From Coriobacteriaceae bacterium (GTDB lineage: Bacteria; Actinomycetota; Coriobacteriia; Coriobacteriales; Coriobacteriaceae): DNA of 64,000 nucleotides. The stretch is from NCBI GenBank assembly GCA_902364645.1, contig CABJEP010000001.1, forward strand, positions 240,375 to 304,374, read 5' to 3'. Positions 17,868 through 26,449 of the stretch are shown piece by piece. The position numbers were made by a program, and so were the translations under genes. How positions within the stretch are numbered: position 1 is the stretch's first letter; each line of letters begins with the position of its first letter. Below the pieces are notes generated by a model. That model saw only the letters and a program-made list of their open reading frames with translations. It was not told the DNA's origin and made no database searches.

Positions 17868-18770
17868 CTAGAAACCGTGGCGCTCCAGGAAGCGGAAGGC
17901 TAGGCGAATCCAAGGGCGGACCGCCACCTGCTTGTCCTCGTTGTCGACCGCGGCGTTGGCGTTGCCGAGCGAAAGGCCGTGACCACCTTGGTCAAAGACG
18001 TGTATCTCGCATGCAACGCCCTCCTCGGCCATGCGCTGCGCAAACGGGTAGACCTGCGCGATCGGCGCCGTCTTATCGTCGGACACGCCCCACACAAAGG
18101 TCGGCGGCATCTGACGCGAAACATGTGTGGTGGGGCAGATATCGGCCAAATGCTCGTCAGTTGCCTCGCCACCCGTCACCATCGACAGGTAGTCGTTGAG
18201 AAGATCGCGCCCCGTCTTGCCACCCGTCTTGGGCACGCGCAGGTCGATGCGCGGGTCACGCGTCTGCATATCGCGCACATAGGCAAGGTCGAGCAACGGA
18301 TAGCCCAGCACCACGGCGTCGGGACGAATGTCGTCCGGACGCGCCCCGGCAAGTGCCGCGAAGGGGCCGGTCTTCCACTGCGTTGCCAGCGAGGCGCAAA
18401 TCATGCCGCCAGCAGAAAAGCCCACGACGCACACGCGCTTGGGATCGACATGCCACTCGTCGGCATTCGCACGCACCGTGGCGACCATCTTGGCAAGATC
18501 TGCCTGGGGGTGCGGAAAGCTCACGTCACCCGTAGAACTTGTGACATAGTTGAGCACAAAGGCCTGGTAACCGTGATCCAAAAACGCAAACGCCACGGGA
18601 TCCTGCTCATGCGGAGCGATATGCGTAAACGCACCTCCGCCGCAGATAATCACGGCAGGGCGGCGGCCATTCGGTTTATCGGGCAGCGGTTCGGCACCCA
18701 AATACGTAAACGTCGCCGGATATTCCTCGGTCGGCTCCTCGCCCCACAGCGCATGGTTCTCGACAATCAT
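17868..18770 (-). CDS. Alpha/beta hydrolase, acetyl-esterase-like
   Basis: 300 residues. GGGAFTHIAPHE is an HGG-type oxyanion-hole segment, GFSAGG carries the nucleophile serine, SDDKTAP the Asp and GGHGLSLG the His. It resembles the BD-FAE/acetyl esterase group that removes acetyl or feruloyl groups from sugars or xylo-oligosaccharides. No signal peptide, so intracellular. ATG 18770 is chosen because of a GAAGGGAG site; an in-frame extension to about 19100 would overlap the next gene's promoter and is not protein-like. Substrate unknown. Confidence 0.85.
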   Translation of the reverse strand: MIVENHALWGEEPTEEYPATFTYLGAEPLPDKPNGRRPAVIICGGGAFTHIAPHEQDPVAFAFLDHGYQAFVLNYVTSSTGDVSFPHPQADLAKMVATVRANADEWHVDPKRVCVVGFSAGGMICASLATQWKTGPFAALAGARPDDIRPDAVVLGYPLLDLAYVRDMQTRDPRIDLRVPKTGGKTGRDLLNDYLSMVTGGEATDEHLADICPTTHVSRQMPPTFVWGVSDDKTAPIAQVYPFAQRMAEEGVACEIHVFDQGGHGLSLGNANAAVDNEDKQVAVRPWIRLAFRFLERHGF

Positions 18771-18957
18771 ATGTGCTCCCTTCGCGCAAATTAAGCGCCA
18801 TTGTTTTTCGCCTTCAAGCGTACCCCACTTGAACCCGTGACGCAGAAACACGCCAGCAATAAGTTTCCCTTCAACTGATATATCACATAATCCCAGCTCA
18901 GAGGTATCGCTGAGCAGCGTAGAATAGGGGGTGTTGACCAAGCCGCGAAACAGATAT

Positions 18958-18967
18958 GAAACGTTTC
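18958..18967. promoter_or_regulatory. Candidate LacI/CcpA-like operator at the EIIA promoter
   Basis: GAAACGTTTC within TATGAAACGTTTCCGG is a perfect 10-bp palindrome, resembling catabolite-response elements. It overlaps the likely -10 region that follows a TTGACC hexamer. Confidence 0.4.
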
Positions 18968-19014
18968 CGGCAAACCAAACGCGCGATATGCGCCTATTTA
19001 AGTTGGAGGCAACT

Positions 19015-19578
19015 ATGGGTCTGCTCGATTCGCTTAAGTCCACCTTCACCTCGACCGGCGAGGCGTCCGTTCCGCCCGCAGCAAGCTTCGCCACCCGCGA
19101 AGGCGTCATCTATGCCCCCGTCAACGGCGTGCTCGTCAGCCTGGACGAGGTTCCCGACGAGACGATCGCCTCGGGCATGCTTGGCCAGGGCTATGGCATC
19201 GAGCCCATTACCGGCACCATCTATGCGCCCGCCAACGGCCGCATCGGCGCCACCACTGTCACCAACCACTCCATCGGCATGATTACCGAGGACGGTCTGC
19301 GCGTATTCATCCATGTTGGCCTGGGCACCGTGGAAATGAACGGCAAGGGTTTTGCCCGCTTTGTCGAGATGGGCGATGTGGTCAAGGCCGGCCAGCCGCT
19401 CATCAGCTTCGATCGCGAGGCCATCAAGGCCGCCGGCCACGAGGACATCGTGACCGTCATCGTCTCCGAGCTCGATCGTCTTAAGAGCATCGACCATGTC
19501 GGCGAGTCTGGAACGCTTATCGGCGGCAACCCGCTCGTCAAGCTTGGCGACCCGCTGCTGGTTGCCAAGACCAAGTAG
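19015..19578 (+). CDS. crr: PTS glucose-type EIIA protein
   Basis: 187 residues; the last about 150 form the EIIA-Glc beta-barrel. The phospho-accepting His100 is in [18 protein letters not shown] and the second active-site His85 in TNHSIGMI. It passes phosphate from HPr to an EIIB domain, probably including the EIIA-less EIICB at 9254. The N-terminal 20 residues are an added amphipathic segment ([13 protein letters not shown]), as in EIIA proteins that touch the membrane. A GTTGGAGG site precedes ATG 19015, and a strong terminator follows the stop. Confidence 0.92.
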   Translation: MGLLDSLKSTFTSTGEASVPPAASFATREGVIYAPVNGVLVSLDEVPDETIASGMLGQGYGIEPITGTIYAPANGRIGATTVTNHSIGMITEDGLRVFIHVGLGTVEMNGKGFARFVEMGDVVKAGQPLISFDREAIKAAGHEDIVTVIVSELDRLKSIDHVGESGTLIGGNPLVKLGDPLLVAKTK

Positions 19579-19616
19579 CCAGGCCCCGCGCCACACAACC
19601 AAAAGGCACCTCGTCA

Positions 19617-19650
19617 AGCGCCCGCGACCATTTGGCCGCGGGCGCTTTTC
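19617..19650 (+). terminator. Terminator after the EIIA gene
   Basis: Arms AGCGCCCGCG and CGCGGGCGCT around a 10-base loop, followed by TTTTC. Confidence 0.85.
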
Positions 19651-19759
19651 GTTTGAAAAACCATCCCGCCAATGCCTTATCTGTATAGCCCAAATGAGCC
19701 GAGCTGCTAGAATATCGAACTGTATGGATAACTATCATTCAACCGTTATGGGAGGATAC

Positions 19760-21163
19760 GTGAACCGCACCAAAATCGCGCAGCTCTATGTCGATGCCGA
19801 GTCGCTCGGTGGCCAGACCGTCACCGTTGCCGGCTGGGTCAAGTCCGTCCGCGACATGAAGAACTTTGGCTTTGTTACGCTCAACGACGGCAGCTGCTTC
19901 CGCGACCTGCAGGTCGTCATGAACCGCGAGGCGCTCGACAACTACGACGAGATCGCCCATCAAAACGTCTCGGCCGCACTCATTTGCACCGGCACCGTCA
20001 AGCTGACCCCCGATGCACCCCAGCCTTTCGAGCTTTCTGCCACCTCCATCGAGGTCGAGGGCGTCAGCGCCCCGGATTACCCGCTGCAGAAGAAGCGCGC
20101 AACCGTCGAGTTCCTGCGCACCCAGCAGCACCTGCGCCCGCGCACCAACCTGTTCCGTGCCGTGTTCCGCATCCGTTCTGTCGCGGCTGCCGCCATCCAC
20201 CGCTTCTTCCAGGAGCAGGGCTTTGTCTACGTCAACACCCCTATCATCACCACGAGTGATTGCGAGGGCGCCGGCGAGATGTTCCGCGTGACCACGCTCG
20301 ACCCCAAAAATCCGCCCCTCACCGAGTCCGGCGAGGTCGACTGGAGCCAAGACTTCTTTGGCAAGCACGCGAGCCTTACCGTGTCCGGCCAGCTCAATGC
20401 CGAGAACTTTGCCATGGCCTTTGGCGACGTGTACACCTTTGGCCCCACCTTCCGCGCCGAAAACTCCAACACCACGCGCCACGCCGCCGAGTTTTGGATG
20501 ATCGAGCCCGAGATGGCCTTTGCCGACCTGAACGACTACATGGATAACGCCGAGGCCATGCTCAAGTACGTCCTTAAGGACGTTATGGCCACCTGCCCCG
20601 ACGAGCTCAATATGCTCAACAAGTTTGTGGACAAGGGCCTGATCGAGCGCCTGGACCATGTGGCAAACTCCGACTTTGCCCGCGTTACCTACACCGAGGC
20701 TGTCGAAATCCTGGAGCAGGCCGTCGCCGCCGGTCACAAGTTTGACTATCCCGTGAGCTGGGGCATCGACCTGCAAACCGAGCACGAGCGTTTCCTGACC
20801 GAGGAGCACTTTAAGCGCCCGACCTTCGTAACCGACTACCCGGCCGAGATCAAGGCGTTCTACATGCGCATGAACGAGGACGGCAAGACCGTCGCCGCCG
20901 CCGACTGCCTGGTGCCGGGTATCGGCGAGATTATCGGCGGCTCCCAGCGCGAGGAGCGCCTGGATCTGCTCGAGGCCCGCATCAAGGACCTGGGCATGAA
21001 TCCCGAGCAGTACAAGTACTACCTTGACCTGCGCCGCTACGGTTCCTGCAAGCACGCCGGCTACGGCTTGGGCTTCGAGCGCTTGGTCATGTATCTGACC
21101 GGCGTGGGCAACATCCGCGACGTCCTGCCGCACCCGCGCACCGTGGGCAACGCCGACTTCTAA
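19760..21163 (+). CDS. asnS: Asparaginyl-tRNA synthetase
   Basis: 467 residues, class IIb synthetase charging tRNA-Asn. The N-terminal OB fold ([21 protein letters not shown]) binds the anticodon. Motif 2 is [25 protein letters not shown] and motif 3 is [15 protein letters not shown]. The AEFWMIEPE form separates AsnRS from AspRS. GTG 19760 is chosen because a GGAGG lies just before it and the protein start ([13 protein letters not shown]) aligns with the family; two upstream ATGs lack a ribosome site. A strong terminator follows. Confidence 0.95.
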   Translation: MNRTKIAQLYVDAESLGGQTVTVAGWVKSVRDMKNFGFVTLNDGSCFRDLQVVMNREALDNYDEIAHQNVSAALICTGTVKLTPDAPQPFELSATSIEVEGVSAPDYPLQKKRATVEFLRTQQHLRPRTNLFRAVFRIRSVAAAAIHRFFQEQGFVYVNTPIITTSDCEGAGEMFRVTTLDPKNPPLTESGEVDWSQDFFGKHASLTVSGQLNAENFAMAFGDVYTFGPTFRAENSNTTRHAAEFWMIEPEMAFADLNDYMDNAEAMLKYVLKDVMATCPDELNMLNKFVDKGLIERLDHVANSDFARVTYTEAVEILEQAVAAGHKFDYPVSWGIDLQTEHERFLTEEHFKRPTFVTDYPAEIKAFYMRMNEDGKTVAAADCLVPGIGEIIGGSQREERLDLLEARIKDLGMNPEQYKYYLDLRRYGSCKHAGYGLGFERLVMYLTGVGNIRDVLPHPRTVGNADF

Positions 21164-21204
21164 TCGCCACAGCGCCACCAAACACGTTCCAGCGCATCAC
21201 GCCA

Positions 21205-21236
21205 GCGCCTCTCGGCAAGCCGAGGGGCGCTTTTTT
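21205..21236 (+). terminator. Terminator after asnS
   Basis: Arms GCGCCTCTCGG and CCGAGGGGCGC (one G-U pair in RNA) with loop CAAG and six T. Confidence 0.92.
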
Positions 21237-21412
21237 CAACAGCATCCGTCAAGCTTTTGGCAAGTTTTTGGTCAGTTGGGCAGGGCTGTTGAAAACTCGA
21301 CCCGCCGCTTGCCGACGGCTACCGACCGCCCAGGGCGTCCTGCACCCCTGGGAAAGCCCCGCGTCCTAGGCTCCATACCGTCGCCACCCAAAACGGAAAG
21401 GACGTGGGCGCC

Positions 21413-22198
21413 ATGACCGAAACCGCTGTTGAAACTTACGAGACCACGACGAGGGGCGCCGCCTCGATGGCAGCCTATCGCGCCGTTCGCATCCTGCAAC
21501 TATTAAGCGAAAACACCGGCGAGGACAAGGCCATGCTTTCCGATGAGTTGATCCGGCGCCTCGCCCATCCCGACGACCCCGCCCGCATGCCCATCTCGGC
21601 GGCGCGGCGCAGCATCTACACCGCCATCTCCGCACTTCGCCATGCCGGATACGAAATTGAGTACAAGCGCGGCGTGGGCTATCGACTCTTGACCCGTCCG
21701 CTCACCGACGAAGAGATCATCCGGCTCCACGGCATGGTCATGCGCAACCGCTCCACGCCCATCGCCATTCGAAAGAGCATGGCGCAGCACCTGGTCGCCA
21801 TGGCGAGTGCCGACGTTCGCGGCTACCTCGATGCACCCGAGCCTGCTCCAAGCGCAGGCGACAAATCCACCAAGGCCACACGCACGCCCGTCAAGCGCAT
21901 CGATGCCTGCGAGCTCATCGAGCAGGCCATCGACCACGGAACCACGGTGAGTTTTGATATTTCGAGTGTCACGGCACGCGGAGAGGTCGAAGTGGCACGG
22001 ATGACACTCCGGCCCTTTGCCATCAAGCAACGAGACGGCATCTCGTATTTGCTGGGAACGGTCTATGACGCGCGAGGCGCCGATGACACGTTGCGTACCG
22101 TAGAGATCGGCCGAATGAGAAACGTCACCACACGTCTCCTCGACGGCAAGAAGCTCTTCGCCGCCCTGGACGAGGACGATGCCTCCTCCGCCGCATAA
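21413..22198 (+). CDS. Helix-turn-helix regulator with WYL-like C-terminal region
   Basis: 261 residues. The first 80 residues contain a winged helix (ISAARRSIYTAISALRHAGYEIEYKRGVGYRLL), the DeoR/WYL arrangement. The C-terminal part (SFDISSVTARGEVEVARMTLRPFAIKQRDGISYLLGTVYD) follows the beta-rich WYL pattern, although the Trp-Tyr-Leu triplet itself appears as SYLLG. Such proteins sense nucleic acids or small ligands. ATG 21413 has an AAAGGA site; a GTG nine bases upstream is too close to it. Target genes are unknown; the following ABC transporter is possible. Confidence 0.75.
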   Translation: MTETAVETYETTTRGAASMAAYRAVRILQLLSENTGEDKAMLSDELIRRLAHPDDPARMPISAARRSIYTAISALRHAGYEIEYKRGVGYRLLTRPLTDEEIIRLHGMVMRNRSTPIAIRKSMAQHLVAMASADVRGYLDAPEPAPSAGDKSTKATRTPVKRIDACELIEQAIDHGTTVSFDISSVTARGEVEVARMTLRPFAIKQRDGISYLLGTVYDARGADDTLRTVEIGRMRNVTTRLLDGKKLFAALDEDDASSAA

Positions 22199-22358
22199 GA
22201 CCCTCCGCCGCCCATTCGACTACCCGTACCGCCCATCCGATTCTGTATTAAAAAACCCGCCAGGCTGTTGTAAAAATGGACATCAGCGCTACTATAGTCC
22301 CACTTGCACTTTGTCCCAGTGCAGTGTTTCCAGCCATTTTTATACTGGGGGTAATGAT

Positions 22359-23339
22359 ATGAAGGACATCACCATCAGCCGCAGGAGCCTTCTGGTCTCC
22401 GCTGGCCTGCTCGCGCTCGCCCCGCTCGCCGGATGCGGCGGCAACTCTGGTTCCGGCTCTGCTGCCGCCGGTTCCGACTACACCATCGGCGTTCTGCAGC
22501 TCACCGAGCACTCCGCACTCGACGCCGCCAACGATGGCTTTGTCAAGGCCATCAAGGAGAGCGGCCTTAAGGTCAAGATCGACCAGAAGAACGCTCAGAA
22601 CGACCAGTCCACGTGTAAGTCCATTGCCGACAAGTTTGTGGGCGACAACGTCAGCCTGATTTATGCCATCGCCACGCCCGCCGCGCAGGCTGCCGCCGGC
22701 GCCACGGCCGATATCCCCATCGTGGGCTGTGCCATCACCGACTACGCCGCCTCCGGCCTGGTCCAGGACAACGACAAGCCCGGCACCAACGTCACGGGCG
22801 CTTCCGACCTCACCCCGGTCGCTGAGCAGCTCGAGATGATGCAGAAGGTCCTGCCCGACGTTAAAAAGGTCGGCCTGCTCTACTGCACCGCCGAGTCCAA
22901 CTCCGACGTCCAGATCAAGGCCGCCAAGAAGGAGCTCGACAAGCTGGGCCTCGAGTACACCGACTTCACCGTCTCGAGCTCCAACGAGATTCAGTCCGTC
23001 GTCGAGTCTGCCGTGGGCAAGGTCGACGCGCTGTACTCCCCCACTGACAACACCATCGCCGCGGGCGCTTCGCAGGTCGGCCAGATCTGCAAGGAGAATA
23101 AGCTCCCCTTCGTGACCGGCGAGGAGGGTATGTGCATGGCCGGCGGCCTGTTCACCCTCTCCATCAACTATAAGGACCTGGGCTACGCCGCGGGCGAGAT
23201 GGCCGTTAAGATCCTGAAGGGCGAGGCCAAGCCCGAGGATATGCCGATCAAGCACCTCTCGAGCAAGGACCTGGTCGTCGTCAAGAACGACGAGACGGCC
23301 GAGGCCCTGGGCATCGACCTTTCCGCTCTGGACGAGTAG
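22359..23339 (+). CDS. ABC transporter substrate-binding lipoprotein, TrpX type
   Basis: 326 residues. A lipoprotein signal with lipobox LAPLAGC (Cys about residue 26) and a twin-Arg-free n-region KDITISRRSLL directs it to the outer face of the membrane. The mature part (YTIGVLQLTEHSALDAANDGFVKAI, IYAIATPAAQAAA) matches the ABC_sub_bind/TrpX family, which binds aromatic or other amino acids. Permease and ATPase genes follow. A hairpin at 23411-23439 after the stop may lower permease expression relative to the binding protein. Ligand is inferred from the family only. Confidence 0.88.
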   Translation: MKDITISRRSLLVSAGLLALAPLAGCGGNSGSGSAAAGSDYTIGVLQLTEHSALDAANDGFVKAIKESGLKVKIDQKNAQNDQSTCKSIADKFVGDNVSLIYAIATPAAQAAAGATADIPIVGCAITDYAASGLVQDNDKPGTNVTGASDLTPVAEQLEMMQKVLPDVKKVGLLYCTAESNSDVQIKAAKKELDKLGLEYTDFTVSSSNEIQSVVESAVGKVDALYSPTDNTIAAGASQVGQICKENKLPFVTGEEGMCMAGGLFTLSINYKDLGYAAGEMAVKILKGEAKPEDMPIKHLSSKDLVVVKNDETAEALGIDLSALDE

Positions 23340-23410
23340 CGCCATGCGCGGTAACGCGTCTAGGGCCCGCACGCGCGCCACAGCCGCGTTATTCAATATC
23401 TGAGTCCTTG

Positions 23411-23439
23411 GGGCGAACGCTAAAGACCGGCGTTCGCCC
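23411..23439 (+). terminator. Stem-loop between binding-protein and permease genes
   Basis: Arms GGGCGAACGC (23411-23420) and GCGTTCGCCC (23430-23439). No long U-tract; probably a partial terminator or 3'-end-stabilising stem. Confidence 0.65.
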
Positions 23440-23543
23440 TGCTTGTTTCGGATGAGACAAAACGTCTGTCCATCGCTCTTTTATGCATTGGTACCGCTAT
23501 TATGGAAAATCACGTGTCCACCCTATCCTAGGAGGTATGAAGC

Positions 23544-24467
23544 ATGCTCATTGCATTGCAGGGCGCCGTTTCGCAGGGCGTCCTCTGGGGCATCATGGTG
23601 CTCGGCGTGTTTATCACGTTCCGCCTGCTCGACATCCCCGATATGACCTGCGACGGCAGCTTTGCCCTCGGCGGCTGTGTTTGCGCCGTGCTCATCGTCA
23701 ACAATAACGTCGACCCCTTGCTCGCCGTGCTGGCCGGCATGTGCGCCGGCGCCATCGCGGGCGCCGTCACAGGCATCTTGACCACCGTCTTTGAGATTCC
23801 CGCAATCCTCGCCGGAATCCTTACGCAGATCAGTCTGTGGTCCATCAACCTGCGCATCATGGGCAAGTCCAATACGCCCATCCTTGCCAAGGGCACCATC
23901 TTCTCATCCGTCAGCCACATGACGGGCCTGCCGCAGTCCACTGTTGCCATTATCCTGGGCATTGTGCTGGCCGTGGCCATCGTCGCCATCCTGTACTGGT
24001 TCTTTGGCACCGAGATCGGCTCGGCGCTGCGTGCCACCGGCAACAACGAATACATGATCCGCGCCCTGGGCGTCAACACCAACTCCACCAAGATGATCGC
24101 CCTCGTGCTCTCCAACGCCCTTATCGGCCTTTCGGGTGCGCTCATCTGCCAGAGCCAGAAGTACGCTGACATTGGCATGGGCACCGGCGCCATCGTTATC
24201 GGTCTTGCCGCCATTGTTATCGGCGAGGTGCTCGGTCGCCTGCTGCCCGGCGGTCTGACGCAGTTTAGCGTCCGTCTTGCCTCTGCCGTCTTTGGCTCCG
24301 TGGTCTACTTCCTCATCCGCGCCATCGTGCTGCAGCTGGGCATGGACGCCAACGACATGAAGCTGCTCTCCGCCGTGATCGTTGCCGTGGCCCTGTGCGT
24401 GCCCGTGGTTTGGGAGCGCTACAAGCTCCGCAGCTCCTACACGAAGGGAGATGAGGCAGATGCTTAA
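23544..24467 (+). CDS. ABC transporter permease, TrpY/branched-chain type
   Basis: 307 residues, about 8-9 membrane helices, of the BPD_transp_2 group. Early residues LIALQGAVSQGVLWGIMVLGVFITFRLLDIPDMTCDG match the permeases that pair with TrpX-like binding proteins. The GTEIGSALRATGNNEYMIRALGVN loop is the ATPase-coupling segment. The stop overlaps the next gene's start (ATGCTTAA), showing translational coupling. An AGGAGG site precedes ATG 23544. Confidence 0.9.
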   Translation: MLIALQGAVSQGVLWGIMVLGVFITFRLLDIPDMTCDGSFALGGCVCAVLIVNNNVDPLLAVLAGMCAGAIAGAVTGILTTVFEIPAILAGILTQISLWSINLRIMGKSNTPILAKGTIFSSVSHMTGLPQSTVAIILGIVLAVAIVAILYWFFGTEIGSALRATGNNEYMIRALGVNTNSTKMIALVLSNALIGLSGALICQSQKYADIGMGTGAIVIGLAAIVIGEVLGRLLPGGLTQFSVRLASAVFGSVVYFLIRAIVLQLGMDANDMKLLSAVIVAVALCVPVVWERYKLRSSYTKGDEADA

Positions 24468-25254
24468 GCTCTCGCACGTCAAGAAGACCTTTAACAAGGG
24501 CACCGTCACCGAGAAGCGCGCACTCACCGGCGTCGACCTTACCCTGAATGATGGCGACTTTGTAACCGTGATTGGCGGCAACGGCGCCGGCAAGTCCACG
24601 CTGCTCAATATGATCGCCGGCGTGTATCCGCTTGATTCGGGTGTTATTGAGCTCGACGGCACCGACATCTCGCGTCTGAGCGAGTCGCAGCGCGCCAAGT
24701 ACCTGGGCCGTGTGTTCCAGGACCCCATGCGCGGCACCGCAGCCGACATGCAAATTGCCGAAAACCTGGCCCTCGCCAAGCGCCGCGGCCAGCGTCGCGG
24801 TCTTTCGTGGGGCGTCACCAAGGCCGAGAAGGACGAGTACGTTGAGCTGCTCAAGCGCTTGGACCTCGGTCTGGACACGCGCCTCAACGCCAAGGTCGGC
24901 CTGCTCTCGGGCGGCCAGCGCCAGGCACTCACCCTGCTGATGGCCACGCTCACCAAGCCGCGCCTGCTGCTGCTCGACGAGCACACGGCGGCCCTCGACC
25001 CCAAGACGGCCTCTAAGGTGCTCAACCTGACCGAGGAGATTGTCGACGAAAACCATCTGACCACGCTCATGGTTACGCACAACATGAATGACGCTATCCG
25101 TCTGGGCAACCGTCTGATCATGATGCACGAGGGCCATGTGATCTACGACGTGGCCGGCGACGAGAAGAAGTCGCTCACCGTAGCCGACCTGCTGCAGAAG
25201 TTCGAGGAGGTCTCGGGCGGCGAGCTCGCCAACGACCGCATGCTGCTGAGCTAA
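24460..25254 (+). CDS. ABC transporter ATP-binding protein, TrpZ type
   Basis: 264 residues. Walker A GGNGAGKST, signature LLSGGQRQAL, Walker B RLLLLDEHTAAL and the switch His in MVTHNMNDA are all present. It energises import by the permease at 23544. DEHTAALDPKT is the form typical of this amino-acid or purine importer group. The chosen start overlaps the permease stop by 8 bases. Downstream is a family E repeat at the stop codon. Confidence 0.92.
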   Translation: MLKLSHVKKTFNKGTVTEKRALTGVDLTLNDGDFVTVIGGNGAGKSTLLNMIAGVYPLDSGVIELDGTDISRLSESQRAKYLGRVFQDPMRGTAADMQIAENLALAKRRGQRRGLSWGVTKAEKDEYVELLKRLDLGLDTRLNAKVGLLSGGQRQALTLLMATLTKPRLLLLDEHTAALDPKTASKVLNLTEEIVDENHLTTLMVTHNMNDAIRLGNRLIMMHEGHVIYDVAGDEKKSLTVADLLQKFEEVSGGELANDRMLLS

Positions 25255-25346
25255 ACCTACCAAAAGGGACAGGTTTATTTTGGCAGGTTTTATCTGCGCA
25301 AACGTCAAAACCGCCGCAAAGGAACAGATACCTTTGCGACGGTTTT
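25253..25346. repeat. Palindromic repeats, family E followed by family D-like
   Basis: Family E (25253-25290): arms AAACCTACCAAAA and TTTTGGCAGGTTT around GGGACAGGTTTA text. Then a D-like palindrome (25307-25346): AAAACCGCCGCAAAGG and CCTTTGCGACGGTTTT. The first begins inside the stop of the ATPase gene (TAAACC). Confidence 0.8.
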
Positions 25347-25409
25347 CGCATATCATGTCGATAATCCAGCGTCAGCAGGAACCACTGGTTAAGAACTAAG
25401 GAAACTGCC

Positions 25410-25510
25410 ATGAGAAGACTCCTTCCCCGTCTTGCTTGACCGCCGCACTCCTTGCCGGCGTGCTCGCCGGCGGCCCAGCTTACGCCACCGCGGCCACCCC
25501 ATCTCAAGTT
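25410..25510 (+). pseudogene. Decayed secreted-protein gene (signal peptide remnant)
   Basis: An AAGGA site and ATG 25410 begin MRRLLPRLA then stop. Shifting frame at the stop continues TAALLAGVLAGGPAYATAATPS, completing a classic signal peptide with an A-x-A cleavage site. The frame then runs straight into the terminator at 25515. This looks like the start of a lost exported protein with a frameshift and an internal deletion. Confidence 0.6.
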
Positions 25511-25514
25511 ATCG

Positions 25515-25544
25515 GCCCGTCCGATGTGATCGGACGGGCTTTTT
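25515..25544 (+). terminator. Terminator of the decayed gene
   Basis: Arms GCCCGTCCGA and TCGGACGGGC followed by TTTTT. Confidence 0.85.
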
Positions 25545-25587
25545 GGTGGGTATCATGGTTGAATGATCATTAGGAGGTTTTCCCTAC

Positions 25588-26355
25588 ATGGAATTGTTTG
25601 AACCGATTCTTCATTTCTTTGAGCAGCGCTGGGTCCACAACATCATCTGGGCCGTCATCTTGGTAATAGTCACCGCCATCGCCGCCAAGGTGGCATCCAA
25701 GACCCTGCGCCACCTACTCAACCGAGACGACAACCCGCTTCCCGCATCGAGCATCTTCATCAACATCGCGCGTGCCGTCATTTGGATGATCGGCGGCAGC
25801 TTTATCCTCGACAACTGCTTTGGCATTAACGCAAACGCGCTCGTCGCCGCTCTTGGCGTCGGCGGCATCGCCATCTCGCTCGGCTTTCAGGACACGCTAT
25901 CAAACCTTATCGGCGGCATGCAAGTGACCTTTATGGGCATCATCAAGCCCGGCGACAATATCGAGGTCGGCGGCGTGTCGGGCGTGGTCCAGGACATCAC
26001 TTGGCGCCACACGACCATCGAGGACGCCTGCGGACAGACCATCATCGTCCCCAACTCCAACATCTCCAAGAACACACTCGTGCACCTCATGCCCTTTGGA
26101 CGCGTTGTCGTTCCCGTCGCGGTGAAGGACACGTCAAAGTGGGACTCGCTCGATGCGCTGGCAGACGAGCTCGCCTGTGCCACCAAGGTCGCCGTTTCAC
26201 CCATCTCGGGCTTTGACAAGGAACCCTACGTGCTCTTTAGCGAGATCGGCGACTTTGGCATTAAGGGTAAGATCATCTTTATCGTCAGTGACGACAGCAC
26301 CACCTTTACGGCAGCCGACGCCTGCATCCGCGCCATCGCCCCCATCATCGCCTAA
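25588..26355 (+). CDS. MscS-family mechanosensitive channel
   Basis: 255 residues. Two to three N-terminal membrane helices precede the pore helix ALGVGGIAISLGFQDTLSNLIGGM, rich in Gly/Ala as in MscS TM3. The beta domain then shows the family GDNIEVGGVSGVVQDITWRHTTIEDACG and VPNSNISKNTL. It releases solutes on hypo-osmotic shock through the inner membrane. It is shorter than E. coli MscS (286 aa) at the C-terminus. A TTAGGAGG site precedes ATG 25588, and a family D repeat begins at its stop. Confidence 0.93.
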   Translation: MELFEPILHFFEQRWVHNIIWAVILVIVTAIAAKVASKTLRHLLNRDDNPLPASSIFINIARAVIWMIGGSFILDNCFGINANALVAALGVGGIAISLGFQDTLSNLIGGMQVTFMGIIKPGDNIEVGGVSGVVQDITWRHTTIEDACGQTIIVPNSNISKNTLVHLMPFGRVVVPVAVKDTSKWDSLDALADELACATKVAVSPISGFDKEPYVLFSEIGDFGIKGKIIFIVSDDSTTFTAADACIRAIAPIIA

Positions 26356-26393
26356 AACCACCGCAAAGGGGACAGGCACCTTTGTGGTGGTTT
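26354..26393. repeat. Palindromic repeat, family D
   Basis: Arms AAACCACCGCAAAGG and the near complement CTTTGTGGTGGTTT, with a GGGGACAGGCACC centre. It overlaps the last bases of the MscS gene. Confidence 0.85.
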
Positions 26394-26449
26394 CGCATCG
26401 TGGTACCATGGTTCATATCGTTGTTTAAACGACTAAGGGAGTAGACACC

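Noticed and set aside
22199..22358. T-box or tryptophan leader before the TrpX-type gene
   Set aside because: No T-box sequence (such as a TGGN motif with a terminator) and no Trp or Tyr codon run was found.
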